Source: Methylobacterium durans
GTDB lineage: Bacteria; Pseudomonadota; Alphaproteobacteria; Rhizobiales; Beijerinckiaceae
Reading direction: 5' to 3'
NCBI RefSeq assembly: GCF_003173715.1
Contig: NZ_CP029550.1
Location: forward strand, 62,001 to 126,000
DNA: 64,000 bases
Shown: piece after piece, positions 1 through 9,490 of the stretch
Position numbering within the stretch: position 1 is the stretch's first letter
How the letters are laid out: every line of letters begins with the position of its first letter
Made by a program: the position numbers and the translations under genes
The notes under the pieces: generated by a model
The model's input: the letters and a program-made list of their open reading frames with translations, nothing else
Database searches by the model: none
Told to the model about the DNA's origin: nothing

Positions 1-709
1 CCTACATCTTCGGCGCTGGCACGATCGGCGTGCTCTACACCATGTTCTCCTGGTGGAAGGACGTCGTCCACGAGGCCAATTCCGGCGATCACACCCGGGT
101 CGTCCAGCTCCATCACCGCTACGGCATGATGATGTTCATCGCCTCCGAGGTGATGTTCTTCGTCGCGTGGTTCTGGGCCTATTTTGAGGCGGCCCTCTAC
201 ACCGCCGACCCGATCCAGGCGACCCGCGTCGATTTCACAGGCGGCGTCTGGCCGCCGAAGGGCATCGAGGCGTTCGACCCCTGGCACCTGCCGCTCCTGA
301 ACACGCTGATCCTGCTCACCTCCGGCACCACCGTGACTTGGGCGCACCACGCCCTTCTGCACGGCGACCGCAAGGGCCTGAAATACGGGCTGTGGCTGAC
401 GATCATCCTCGGTGTGCTCTTCACCGCCTGCCAAGCCTACGAGTACAGCCACGCCCATTTCGGCTTCTCGGGCAGCATCTACTCGTCAACCTTCTTCATG
501 GCGACGGGCTTCCACGGCGCGCACGTCATCATCGGCACGATCTTCCTGGCGGTCTGCCTGTTCCGCGCCTATGCGGGCCAGTTCACCCCCAGCAGCACCT
601 CGGCTTCGAGTTCGCGGCCTGGTACTGGCACTTCGTCGACGTGGTCTGGCTCTTCCTGTTCGCCGCCATCTACGTCTGGGGCTCGGGCGTCGGCCACGCC
701 GCCCACTGA
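1..709 (+). CDS. coxC: cytochrome c oxidase subunit III (5'-truncated, frameshifted)
   Basis: Subunit III of the aa3-type terminal oxidase in the inner membrane, which stabilises the catalytic subunit I and its proton uptake. The window opens inside the gene, so the first helices are missing; reading is open from base 3. Visible family features are the helix [17 protein letters not shown] with its conserved membrane glutamate and the later [13 protein letters not shown] helix. The frame breaks in the C-run at 586-590. The last helix, containing [14 protein letters not shown], continues in the next frame to the stop at 709, so one C is probably missing. The DUF983 and SURF1 genes that follow are the usual neighbours of this locus. 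Confidence 0.93.
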
Positions 710-740
710 TCCGGGACCGCCTGCGGGGCATGCAACGGCA

Positions 741-765
741 AGGGCGGCGCGAGCCGCCCTTTTTC
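741..765 (+). terminator. Rho-independent terminator after coxC
   Basis: A perfect 8-bp stem, agggcggc and gccgccct, encloses a four-base loop gcga and is followed directly by a T-run. It lies 31 bases after the oxidase stop codon, so coxC transcription probably ends here and the DUF983/SURF1 pair would need either read-through or its own start. Confidence 0.85.
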
Positions 766-914
766 ATGCGCGTCGGATCCCAAATCCCCATATCGGCGGT
801 TGGTCCACGGCCGGTGCGGCCGGCTCCGTCCGGGGAGGTCGCGCTCTGCCCCGCGCACTCCCGAAGCGGGGAGCCGGCCATCGCCGCGGACCGAGACAGT
901 ATCGAGGAGCGATC

Positions 915-1285
915 GTGCATCCGACCCACGGCCTGCCGCCCCGATCCCGACCGGCCTGCGCGGCCGCTGCCCCCGCTGCGGCAAGGGCCACCTCTTCAAG
1001 GGGTTCCTGACGCTGCGCCCCACCTGCGAGGCCTGCGGCCTCGACTATTCCGGCTTCGATTCCGCCGACGGCCCGGCCTTCTTCGTGATGTCGATCGTCG
1101 GCCTCGTCGTGGTCGGCCTCGCGCTCTTCCTCGAGATCACCTACGAGCCGCCGATCTGGGTCCACGCCCTCGTGGCGGTCTCGCTGACGCTTATCCTGAG
1201 CCTGCTCCTCGTGCGGCCGCTCAAGGGCATGCTGATCGCCCTGCAATACGCCAACAAGGCCGAGGAGGGCCGCTTCCGCCCGTGA
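915..1285 (+). CDS. DUF983 family zinc-ribbon membrane protein (N-terminal frameshift likely)
   Basis: Small membrane protein of the DUF983 family, often found beside cytochrome oxidase assembly genes in alphaproteobacteria; exact role unknown. The core shows a zinc-ribbon-like arrangement, [13 protein letters not shown] then [10 protein letters not shown], followed by two hydrophobic helices (residues about 55-75 and 80-100). The core frame has no good start close by. A GTG at 915 gives a plausible leader (MHPTHGLP) that joins the core if one base is missing near 930-940. The alternative in-frame ATG at 800 would add an arginine-rich tail not expected in the family. The stop overlaps the SURF1 start. 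Confidence 0.75.
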
Positions 1286-2042
1286 CGCACGCCGCCGCCG
1301 CGCCCCGTGCCGCCTGGCGCGACCTTCTCGCGCCCGGGCTCGCCTCCCTCGTCGCTCTCGCGATCCTCGTCGGCCTCGGTACGTGGCAGGTCGCGCGCAA
1401 GACCGAGAAGGAGGCGCTGATCGCCCGGATCGTCGCCCGCTCGAAGGCGGAGCCAGGCCCCCTCCCCGCCCCGGCCGAGTGGGATGCCGCCCGCGACGAG
1501 TTCCGGCACGTGCGCGTCGCGGGGCGCTTCCTCAACGACCGCGAGACCCTGGTCCACGGCCTCGCCGCGGGCGGCACGCCGGGCCGGGCGCTGCAGGGCT
1601 ACTACGTGATCACGCCGCTGGTGCGCGCGGAGGGCGGCACAATCCTCGTCAACCGCGGCTTTGTGCCAACCGAACTGAAGCGCCCGGAGGACCGCAAGGA
1701 CGGGATCGTGGAGGGCGAGACCACGGTGACCGGCATCCTGCGGGCGAGCGAGGCGCGGGGGATGTTCGTGCCCGCGCCCGATCCGGCCGCGGCGAGTGGT
1801 TCAACCGGGATGTCGCCGGCATCGCGGCCTCCCGCGGCATTGCCGATGCGGCGCCCTTCCTCGTCGAGGCCGACGCGGCGCCGGGCCAGACGAGCTGGCC
1901 GCGGGGCGGCCAGCTGCGCGTCGACCTGCCGAACAACCACCTGCAATATGCTTTCACGTGGTTCGGCATCGCGGCCTGCCTCGTCGGCGTCTTCTCCGTC
2001 TACGCGTGGCGGCGCCTGAGGGACGGCCCGGGCTCGGCCTGA
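1282..2042 (+). CDS. SURF1 family cytochrome oxidase biogenesis protein (frameshifted)
   Basis: Assembly factor that helps place heme a in oxidase subunit I; an inner-membrane protein with two helices around a periplasmic domain. The first helix ends in the family signature GLGTWQ (residues about 30-35). A middle domain contains GYYVITPLV and ILVNRGFVP, and the C-terminal helix follows NNHLQYAFTWFG. The start is a GTG overlapping the DUF983 stop by four bases, which indicates translational coupling. The frame breaks at the GG at 1791-1792; restoring one G rejoins GEWFNRD and the rest of the protein, for about 253 residues in total. Sequencing error is more likely than a true mutation. Confidence 0.9.
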
Positions 2043-2106
2043 GCGGGCCCGCTTGCCGCGATGAGACGGCGCCTTACACTTCCTTCCTCCGGAGCGGAGT
2101 GTCCTG

Positions 2107-2519
2107 ATGCGCGCGATCCTCTGTCTCGTCCTCGCCCTCCTCGCGCTGCCGGCCTTCGCAGCCGATGACGGCGCACGGGAGGCCGCGCGCGCGCGATCAC
2201 CCGTCAGGTCGAGGCCCTCGGGCGCGACGACGCGCCCGCGGCCTACGCGCTCGCCGCGCCCTCGATCCAGGCCCTGTTCCCGACGCCCGACGTGTTCATC
2301 GGCATGGTGCGTACCAATTACGGCGCGATCTACCGCCATCGCAGCTTCGTCTTCGGCGCGGCGCGGGAGGACGGCGCGGACGGGCTCTCCCAGGATGTCG
2401 CGATCCAGGATTCCTACGGCATCGACTGGACGGCCTCCTACAGCCTGCAGCGTCAGGCGGACGGAGAATGGCGGATCACCGGCTGCCGGCTGACCAAGGA
2501 GCCGGGCACGTCGCTGTGA
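2107..2519 (+). CDS. DUF4864 domain exported protein (frameshifted)
   Basis: Small secreted or periplasmic protein of unknown function resembling DUF4864 proteins. The first 18 residues form a signal peptide (MRAILCLVLALLALPAFA, cut before ADD). The mature part contains ALFPTPDVFIGMV, YRHRSFVFG and a C-terminal segment ending WRITGC. The start ATG at 2107 has GGAGCGGAG a short way upstream. The reading frame breaks in the alternating GC tract at 2187-2198, where one base seems to be missing; downstream reading resumes with AITRQVEAL. The name rests on recalled family resemblance, so the domain call is moderate. Confidence 0.6.
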
Positions 2520-2595
2520 GCGGCAGATCCGCCGGAACCGGCTTCGACACGGGCGCCCGCTTCGTGTAGAGGGGGCGCCTTCTCCGGAGGCCCCT

Positions 2596-4008
2596 TTGCT
2601 TCACGTCTCGACCCGCGGCGCAGCCGCGCCGCTCTCGTTCTCCGATGCCCTCCTCGCCGGCCTCGCCCGCGACGGCGGCCTCTACGTGCCCGAGAGCTGG
2701 CCGCAGATCGGAAAGGCCGAGATCGCGGGGCTCGCGGGCATGCGCTATGCGGACGCGGCCAAGCGCGTCCTGCGCCCGCTCATCGACGGCGAGATCGGCG
2801 ATGCGGATCTCGATTCCATGATCGAGGCGTCCTATGCGACCTTCCGCCACCCGGCGGTCTGCCCCCTGACGCAGCTCGACGACAACCTGTTCCTGCTGGA
2901 GCTCTTCCACGGCCCGACGCTCGCCTTCAAGGACGTGGCGATGCAGCTGCTCGGGCGGCTGATGGACCACGTGCTGCGGTCCCGCGGCGCCCGGGCCACC
3001 ATCGTCGGCGCGACGTCCGGCGACACCGGGTCGGCCGCGGTCGAAGCCTTTCGCGGGCTCGATCAGGTCGACGTCTTCGTGCTGTTCCCGCACGGTCGGG
3101 TCTCGGAGGTGCAGCGTCGGCAGATGACCTCGGTGCCGGACGCCAACGTCCACGCCATCGCCATCGACGGCACCTTCGACGATTGCCAGAACATCGTGAA
3201 GGCGATGTTCCAGCACGCGGATTTCGCGGATTCGGTGCGGCTGTCGGGCGTCAACTCGATCAACTGGGCCCGCGTCGCGGCGCAGGCGGTCTACTATTTC
3301 ACCAGCGCGGTGGCCCTCGGCGCGCCGCATCGGCCCATCTCCTTCGCGGTGCCGACCGGCAATTTCGGCGACATCCTCGCCGGCTGGGTCGCCAAGCGCA
3401 TGGGCCTGCCGATCGAACGCCTGATGATCGGCACCAACGCGAACGATATCCTGGCCCGTACCCTGGAGCACGGCGCCTACGAGGTCCGCGGCGTCGAGCC
3501 GACCACCTCGCCCTCGATGGACATCCAGATCTCCTCGAATTTCGAGCGTCTGCTCTTCGAGGCGCTCGACCGCAACGCCGCGACCTTGACCCGCCTGATG
3601 GCGGGGCTCCGGCAATCGGGCGGCTTCACCCTCGACGAGGGGCTGCTCGCCACGATCCGCTCCGAGTTCGACGCCGTCGCCGTCCCCGAGCCGGATGTCA
3701 CCGAGGAGATCGCCAGGACCTACGCGGCGACGGGCGTGGTGCTCGATCCGCACAGCGCCATCGGCGTGCGGGCCGGCCGCCGCCTCCTCGAGACGGATCG
3801 CGCGACCCCGGTCGTGGCGCTGGCGACCGCCCACGCGGCGAAGTTTCCCGACGCCGTCGTGAAGGCGACCGGCGCCGGCCGCCCGGTGCTGCCGCCCCAC
3901 CTCGCCGACCTGATGGACCGTCCCGAGCGCGTCTCCCGGGTCGCCAACGACCAGGCCGCGGTCGAGTCGTTCATTCGCGAGCGCGCCCGCATCACGAAGG
4001 GCGCCTGA
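2596..4008 (+). CDS. thrC: threonine synthase
   Basis: Cytosolic PLP enzyme that converts O-phosphohomoserine to threonine, the last step of threonine synthesis. At 470 residues it fits the long bacterial ThrC type. The N-terminal domain carries SFSDALLAGLARDGGLYVP. The PLP lysine lies in FHGPTLAFKD (residue about 112), the phosphate-binding loop is GATSGDTGSAAVE, and PTGNFGDILAG is conserved. The start is TTG at 2596, chosen because the family sequence begins LHVSTRG directly after it and a GGAGG lies just upstream. The M16 peptidase starts three bases after the stop, so the two are probably co-transcribed. Confidence 0.96.
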   Translation: MLHVSTRGAAAPLSFSDALLAGLARDGGLYVPESWPQIGKAEIAGLAGMRYADAAKRVLRPLIDGEIGDADLDSMIEASYATFRHPAVCPLTQLDDNLFLLELFHGPTLAFKDVAMQLLGRLMDHVLRSRGARATIVGATSGDTGSAAVEAFRGLDQVDVFVLFPHGRVSEVQRRQMTSVPDANVHAIAIDGTFDDCQNIVKAMFQHADFADSVRLSGVNSINWARVAAQAVYYFTSAVALGAPHRPISFAVPTGNFGDILAGWVAKRMGLPIERLMIGTNANDILARTLEHGAYEVRGVEPTTSPSMDIQISSNFERLLFEALDRNAATLTRLMAGLRQSGGFTLDEGLLATIRSEFDAVAVPEPDVTEEIARTYAATGVVLDPHSAIGVRAGRRLLETDRATPVVALATAHAAKFPDAVVKATGAGRPVLPPHLADLMDRPERVSRVANDQAAVESFIRERARITKGA

Positions 4009-4011
4009 GCC

Positions 4012-5306
4012 ATGAACCGGCATTTCGCGACGCACGGGGCCTCGCCCGGCCTGAAGGTGAGCCGCCTCGACAACGGCCTGACCGTGACCACCGAGGCGAT
4101 GCCCGGCGTCGCCACGGCGACTCTCGGTGTCTGGGTCGGTGCCGGCTCCCGCCACGAGCAGGCGGACGAGCATGGGCTCAGCCATCTCCTCGAGCACATG
4201 GCGTTCAAGGGCACCCGCAGCCGCTCGGCCCGGGTGATCGCCGAGGACATCGAGAATGTCGGCGGCGAGATCAACGCGGCGACCAGTGCCGAGAGCACGA
4301 GCTACACCGCCCGCGTGCTCGGCGAGGATGCCGGCGTCGCCCTCGACGTGATCGGCGACATCCTCACGAACTCGGTCTTCGACGCGGACGAGCTTGCCCG
4401 CGAGAAAGGCGTGATCCTGCAGGAATACGCCGCCGTCGAGGACACCCCGGACGACGTCGTCTACGACGCCTTCACCGAGGCCGCCTTCCCCGACCAGCCG
4501 ATCGGCCGCCCTATCCTCGGCCGGCCGGAGACGATCCGGAGCTTCGATCGCGGCGCGATCGAGAGCTATCTCGCCCGCGAATACACCCCGACCGCATGGT
4601 GCTGGCCGCGGCCGGCGCCGTCGAGCACGATGAGATCGTGGCGGCGGCCGAGCGGCATTTCGGGGGCCTTGCCGCCCCTCCCGCCCCGGAAGCGGTGCCG
4701 GGCGTGTACGGCGGCGGCGAGCGGCGCCTGCAGCGGCGCCTGGAGCAGGCGAATCTCGTCCTCGGCTTGCCTGGTCTCTCCTTCCGGGACGAAGGCTACT
4801 ACGCGCTGCACATCTTCGCGCAGGTGCTCGGCGGCGGCCTGACCTCCCGGCTCTGGCACGAGGTCCGCGAGACCCGCGGCCTCGCCTACGAGATCCAGGC
4901 CTTCCACTGGCCCTTCTCCGATTGCGGCCTGTTCGGTATCGGCGCCGGCACCTCCGCCCGCGACCTGCCGCAGCTCGTCGAGGTGACCCTGGAGGCCACC
5001 GTGCGGGCGACCCGCGACCTCGACGCGGCCGAGCTCGCGCGGGCCAAGGCGCAGCTCAAGGTCGCCCTGCTCACGGCGCTGGAGACACCGGGCGGGCGCA
5101 TCGAGCGCAATGCCCGCCAGCTCCTCGCCTGGGGCCGGGTGATTCCATCGGACGAGGTCATCGCCAAGGTCGATGCGGTCACGGTCGACGACGTGCGCGC
5201 GGCCGGCCGCACCCTCCTCGGCGGCGCGCCGACGCTCGCCGCGATCGGCCCGATCGGCAAGCTGCCGCGCCTCGACCAGGTCGCCGCGCAGCTGAAGGCG
5301 GCCTGA
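4012..5306 (+). CDS. M16 family zinc metallopeptidase (frameshifted)
   Basis: Insulinase or mitochondrial-processing-peptidase-like protease of about 431 residues. The inverted zinc motif HLLEH sits in SHLLEHMAFKGT (residues about 56-67), and GGEINAATS plus the downstream glutamate region are typical of the active beta-type subunit. The C-terminal half has the family signature GLAYEIQAF and LTSRLWHEVRETRG. Synteny with thrC is common in this group of bacteria. The frame breaks in the C-run at 4586-4589: YTPDRMVLAAAGAV follows if one C is restored. Substrate unknown. Confidence 0.92.
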
Positions 5307-5510
5307 GCGACGTCGGGGAAGCGGAAACCGCGCCCGTCCCCAACTTGTTTTGGCCGCAAAGGCGCGCGATCGACTCCCCCGGTGTCGCGGCAGGAAGCGG
5401 TGGGCGCCCTCTTCCGGCAGGGCCCGCCCGCCTTGCCCGCGGATGGGCCCCCTCTACCACTGCCCGAAACCTGAGCCTCGTCGCCGCCGCCCGGCCGGAA
5501 CTCACGCCCG

Positions 5511-8396
5511 TTGCGCATTCTCGCCACCGTCCTCGCCGCCCTCGTCACGGCCCTCGTCGGATCGCTGGTCCTCAGCATCCCTGCGCGCGCGGTCGAGGCG
5601 GTGCGGGTCACCCTCGACGCGCCGGTGATCGACCTGACGCCGATGATCGAGCGCTACCGCTCGGACGGTGACCTGATCCAGATCTCGACGGCGCCGGGCA
5701 AGGACGGGATCGTGCGCCGCATCGTGGTCAAGGCGCGCGACACCGGCGCTCGCCCGGACTGGATGGTGTTCGCGCTCACCAACGACACCGACGAGCAGAT
5801 CGACCGCCTCCTCGTCGCGCCGCATTTCCGCCTCGTCGGCTCGGGCGTGGTCTGGCCCGATCTCGGCGGTTCGCGCATCGCGGCCATCACGGCGAGCCAG
5901 GGCATCCGTCCGGAGCGGGACGAGAACCCCGAGGCCGACCAGTTCGTCATCACCCTCGATCCCGGCACGACCGTCACCTTCGTGGCTGAGCTCAGGGGGC
6001 CGAACATCCCGCAGGTCTACCTCTGGGATCAGGAGGCCTACCGCAAGAAGTCGACCGGCCTGACGCTCTACAAGGGCATCATCATCGGCATCGCGGGCCT
6101 GCTCGCCCTATTCCTGACGATCATCTTCGTGGTGAAGGGCGCGATCATCTTTCCCGCGGCCGCCGCGCTCGCCTGGGCGGTGCTCGCCTACGCCTGCATC
6201 GATTTCGGCTTCCTGCAGCGGGTCTTTCCCGTCACCGAGGTGGCCGAGCGGGTCTACCGGGCCTCTGCCGAGGCGATACTCGGCGCGACCCTCCTCGTCT
6301 TTCTGTTCGCGTACCTGAACCTCGCCCGCTGGCACGTGCGCTACAGCCACGTCGCCTTCTTCTGGCTCGCCTTCCTCGCCGGACTCGTCGGCCTCGCGGT
6401 GTTCGATCCGCCGGTGGCGGCGGGCGTCGCGCGCATCTCGATCGCGGCGGTGGCCGGCGTCGGCCTGCTGCTGATCGTCTACCTCGCCGCGCATAACGGC
6501 TACGACCGCGCCATCCTCCTCGTGCCGACCTGGGCCCTGCTCCTCGTCTGGGTGGTGGCGGCGGGCTTCGCCATCACGGGCCAGATCGGCTCGGACCTCG
6601 TGCAGCCGGCGCTGATCGGCGGCCTCGTCCTCGTCGTCATGCTGATCGGCTTCACGGTGATGCAGCACGCCTTCGCGGGTGGCGGCCTCACTCACGCCCT
6701 CGTCTCCGACACCGAGCGGCGCGCGCTCGCGCTCACGGGCGCCGGCGACGTGGTGTTCGACTGGGACGTGCCGGGCGACCGCGTCTTCGCCGGCCAGGAG
6801 ATCGAGGGCCAGCTCGGCCTCAAGCGCGGGGCCCTGGAAGGGCCGGCCGCCAACTGGCTCAACCTCCTCCACCCTTTCGACATCGAGCGTTACTCGGCGG
6901 CCCTCGACACGGTGATCGAGGAGCGGCGCGGCCGCATCGTCCACGATTTTCGGCTGCGCGCGGCCTCCGGCGCCTATTTCTGGTACCGGCTGAAGGCGCG
7001 CCCCGTGATCGGCTCGGACGGCGAGGTGATCCGCATCGTCGGCACCATCGCCGACGTGACCGAGATCAAGACCGCCGAGGAGCGCCTGCTGCACGATGCT
7101 GTGCACGACAGCCTCACCGGCCTGCCGAACCGCGAGCTGTTCGGCGACCGCCTCGACGCGGCGCTCGCCTTCGCGAGCCAGGATCCGCGCCTCAAGCCCA
7201 CGGTGATCGTTCTCGACATCGACCGGTTCAAGGCGATCAACGACGCGATCGGGTTGTCGGCCGGCGATTCGATCCTTCTCACCCTGTCCCGCCGCCTCGG
7301 CCGCCTGCTGCGCCCGCAGGACACGTTGGCCCGGGTCGCGGGCGACGAATTCGCCGTGATCCTCCTCTCCGAGCGCGAGCCCGACCGGATCCTGGCCTTC
7401 GCCGAGATGATCCGCCGGGCCATCGCCACACCGATCACCTACGCGGACCGCGAGATCTTCCTCACCGTCTCGGTCGGCATCGCGCTGCACGAGACCGGCG
7501 CGGCACTCAAGCGCGACGAGGTCTTCAAGAACGCCGAGATTGCCATGGTCCAGGCCAAGCGCGGCGGCGGCGATCGCATCGAGGTGTTCCGCGCCCACAT
7601 GCGCAACGAGCGCTCGGACCGGCTGATGTTGGAGAGCGACCTGCGCCGGGCGATCGAGCGCAACGAGATCAAGGTGCTGTTCCAGCCGATCGTCCGGCTG
7701 GAGGACCGCACGGTGGCGGGCTTCGAGGCGCTCCTGCGCTGGGACCACCCGAAGCTCGGCCGCATCCCACCCTCGACGTTCATCCCGATCGCCGAGGAGA
7801 GCGGCTTCATCGTCAATCTCGGCATCTTCGCGATGGAGCGCACGGCGCTGGAACTCGCCGCTTGGCAGCGCTCGCTCGACGTCGAGCCGCCGATCTTTGC
7901 GAGTGTGAACGTCTCGTCGCGCCAGCTTCTCCGCCACGACCTCCTGCACGACGTGAAGACGGTGCTGGCCCGCTCCGGCGTGCTGCCGGGCTCCCTGAAG
8001 CTCGAGCTCACCGAGAGCCTCGTGATGGAGAATCCGGAATACGCCGCCCAGATGCTCGCCCGCATCCACGACCTCGGCGCCGGCCTCTCCCTCGACGATT
8101 TCGGCACCGGCTACTCATCCCTGTCCTACCTGCAGCGCTTCCCCTTCGACACGATCAAGATCGACCAGTCCTTCGTGCGCCAGATGGCGTCCGGCAAGAC
8201 CGTGATCCTGCGCTCGATCGTGAAGATGGCGACGGAACTCGGCCTCGCCATCGTGGCGGAGGGCGCCGAGTCGGAGGCCGACGCGCAGGCGCTCGCCGAA
8301 CTCGGCTGCGAGTACGCGCAGGGCTACGCCTTCGGTGAGCCGATGACGATGCACCAAGCCCGCCAGCTCGTCGGCGCGGCGCCGGAAGCGGCCTGA
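5511..8396 (+). CDS. membrane sensor GGDEF-EAL protein (c-di-GMP turnover)
   Basis: 961-residue inner-membrane protein likely to make and/or degrade cyclic di-GMP. In order: signal peptide (1-28); a periplasmic beta-rich region to about residue 185; six or seven transmembrane helices (about 187-395), a layout like 7TM-DISM receptors; a PAS domain (about 405-525); GGDEF (about 530-690); EAL (about 700-955). The GGDEF site reads AGDEF, a variant usually still active, and an RPQD inhibitory site sits five residues before it. The EAL domain keeps EALLRW, TESLVM and DDFGTGYSS, so phosphodiesterase activity is likely. The start is TTG; the preceding 204 bases hold no recognised gene. Confidence 0.92.
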   Translation: MRILATVLAALVTALVGSLVLSIPARAVEAVRVTLDAPVIDLTPMIERYRSDGDLIQISTAPGKDGIVRRIVVKARDTGARPDWMVFALTNDTDEQIDRLLVAPHFRLVGSGVVWPDLGGSRIAAITASQGIRPERDENPEADQFVITLDPGTTVTFVAELRGPNIPQVYLWDQEAYRKKSTGLTLYKGIIIGIAGLLALFLTIIFVVKGAIIFPAAAALAWAVLAYACIDFGFLQRVFPVTEVAERVYRASAEAILGATLLVFLFAYLNLARWHVRYSHVAFFWLAFLAGLVGLAVFDPPVAAGVARISIAAVAGVGLLLIVYLAAHNGYDRAILLVPTWALLLVWVVAAGFAITGQIGSDLVQPALIGGLVLVVMLIGFTVMQHAFAGGGLTHALVSDTERRALALTGAGDVVFDWDVPGDRVFAGQEIEGQLGLKRGALEGPAANWLNLLHPFDIERYSAALDTVIEERRGRIVHDFRLRAASGAYFWYRLKARPVIGSDGEVIRIVGTIADVTEIKTAEERLLHDAVHDSLTGLPNRELFGDRLDAALAFASQDPRLKPTVIVLDIDRFKAINDAIGLSAGDSILLTLSRRLGRLLRPQDTLARVAGDEFAVILLSEREPDRILAFAEMIRRAIATPITYADREIFLTVSVGIALHETGAALKRDEVFKNAEIAMVQAKRGGGDRIEVFRAHMRNERSDRLMLESDLRRAIERNEIKVLFQPIVRLEDRTVAGFEALLRWDHPKLGRIPPSTFIPIAEESGFIVNLGIFAMERTALELAAWQRSLDVEPPIFASVNVSSRQLLRHDLLHDVKTVLARSGVLPGSLKLELTESLVMENPEYAAQMLARIHDLGAGLSLDDFGTGYSSLSYLQRFPFDTIKIDQSFVRQMASGKTVILRSIVKMATELGLAIVAEGAESEADAQALAELGCEYAQGYAFGEPMTMHQARQLVGAAPEAA

Positions 8397-8402
8397 GGGT
8401 TG

Positions 8403-8771
8403 TCAGGCCGGGGCGCGCTCGCAGAGGGATGCCAGCGCCGCGACGAGGCGCCGGGGCTCCACGGGCTTGCGCTGAATCGGCAGGTCCGGCCAAGCGAGGC
8501 GCATCTCCCGCGGCAGCACGCCCGCCGTGCAGACGAGGACCGGCACCCGCGCCGCGATGAGACGATGGGCGGCCGGGGTCGCTTCGCCGTCGGCGAGGTT
8601 GAGGTCGAGGATGGCGGCATCGAGGTGCTCGTGCTCGATCAGTCGGATCGCGTCGCGGTTCGTGCGCACCGGGCCGACGACGCGCCCGTTCACGTCCTCG
8701 ACGATGTCCATGAGTTCCATCGCGATCAGGATCTCGTCCTCCACGATGAGCACCCGCCGGCCAGTCAACAT
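8403..8771 (-). CDS. single-domain response regulator
   Basis: 122-residue stand-alone receiver domain with no output domain. It carries the acidic pair in VLIVEDE (residues about 11-13), the phosphorylated aspartate in AILDLNLADGE (about 57), a threonine in LVCTAGV and the conserved lysine in IQRKPVEP. Such proteins pass phosphate or act by protein contact. The start ATG at 8771 was chosen because the family begins MxxxRVLIVEDE; the open frame continues upstream without homology. It converges on the GGDEF/EAL gene, with only six bases between the stops, which may or may not be functional. Confidence 0.88.
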   Translation of the reverse strand: MLTGRRVLIVEDEILIAMELMDIVEDVNGRVVGPVRTNRDAIRLIEHEHLDAAILDLNLADGEATPAAHRLIAARVPVLVCTAGVLPREMRLAWPDLPIQRKPVEPRRLVAALASLCERAPA

Positions 8772-9111
8772 CGATCGCCCCCAAGCCTGCGCCTGAGCGA
8801 GCTGACGCTCGTTCCGTGTCGTGCGAAATGTCCGGGACGGGGCAGCTTCGGCCTCCAGTGCCGTGTCGCTCACACTGCCGCGCTCCGCTGCCAGGATGCG
8901 ACCGTGGCAGGGGCGCGTCAACGCGCTCCGAAGCCTCCGACGCGGCCAGCCGAAGGATTTATTTTTGCTGGCTCGCGGGAACCTTCCCGCATCGCCGAAA
9001 GGCGTCTTCGGGGAAGCATTTAAGCCTCCCTTAACCATGATCGACCAAGACTGCCTCGCAGGTTCGGTCGTGGCACCCTCGCGCGGAGCCCGGCCCGTTG
9101 GGAGATGCGTG
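8772..9111. other. intergenic region, divergent start zone
   Basis: 340 bases between the receiver gene (leftward) and a small gene (rightward). It must hold both promoters. I found no convincing -35/-10 pair, no EcfG site with correct spacing and no tRNA. A fairly AT-rich patch at about 8958-9040, unusual for this window, is the best candidate promoter area for the rightward gene. Confidence 0.5.
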
Positions 9112-9456
9112 ATGGCCGATGCGGCGCGGCGGGTACGTGATGGCGGCGGGTCCGACCTCGTGCGGCGGCTGATCGCCCGGCCGATCCGCCTCGACGTCGC
9201 GCGGAACGCGTCGGCGCCCGTACCGCCGCCGGTGCAGGAAGCGGACGAGGGCCCGGACGAAGCCAGCGACCTCACCCGCTTGCGGGCCGAGATGACCGTG
9301 ATGAAGGCGGTGCTGGAGGCCGAGCGGCGCGAGACCGCCAAGCTCCGCGCGACGGTCGACGGCGTCGTCGGCGCCGAGCCGGTCGGCGCCGAGGCCCGGG
9401 CGGTCCGCGACCGCTGGGCGACCCTCGTCGACGGGCTCCTCAACGCGCCGCGCTGA
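9112..9456 (+). CDS. small hypothetical protein with coiled-coil
   Basis: 114-residue cytosolic protein I do not recognise. The first 60 residues are arginine-, proline- and acid-rich and probably disordered. Residues about 60-90 (LTRLRAEMTVMKAVLEAERR) form a probable coiled coil, and the end RDRWATLVDGLL looks like a short amphipathic helix. ATG at 9112 is preferred over the in-frame ATG at 9037 because GGGAG lies eight bases upstream of it. The next gene starts 34 bases later on the same strand. Confidence 0.6.
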   Translation: MADAARRVRDGGGSDLVRRLIARPIRLDVARNASAPVPPPVQEADEGPDEASDLTRLRAEMTVMKAVLEAERRETAKLRATVDGVVGAEPVGAEARAVRDRWATLVDGLLNAPR

Positions 9457-9490
9457 CCCGCACCCCACGCTCAAGATTCAGGAGACGACC

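Noticed and set aside
800..914. Upstream ATG at 800 for the DUF983 gene
   Set aside because: The added residues are arginine/proline-rich, overlap the oxidase terminator zone and have no ribosome binding site or homology.
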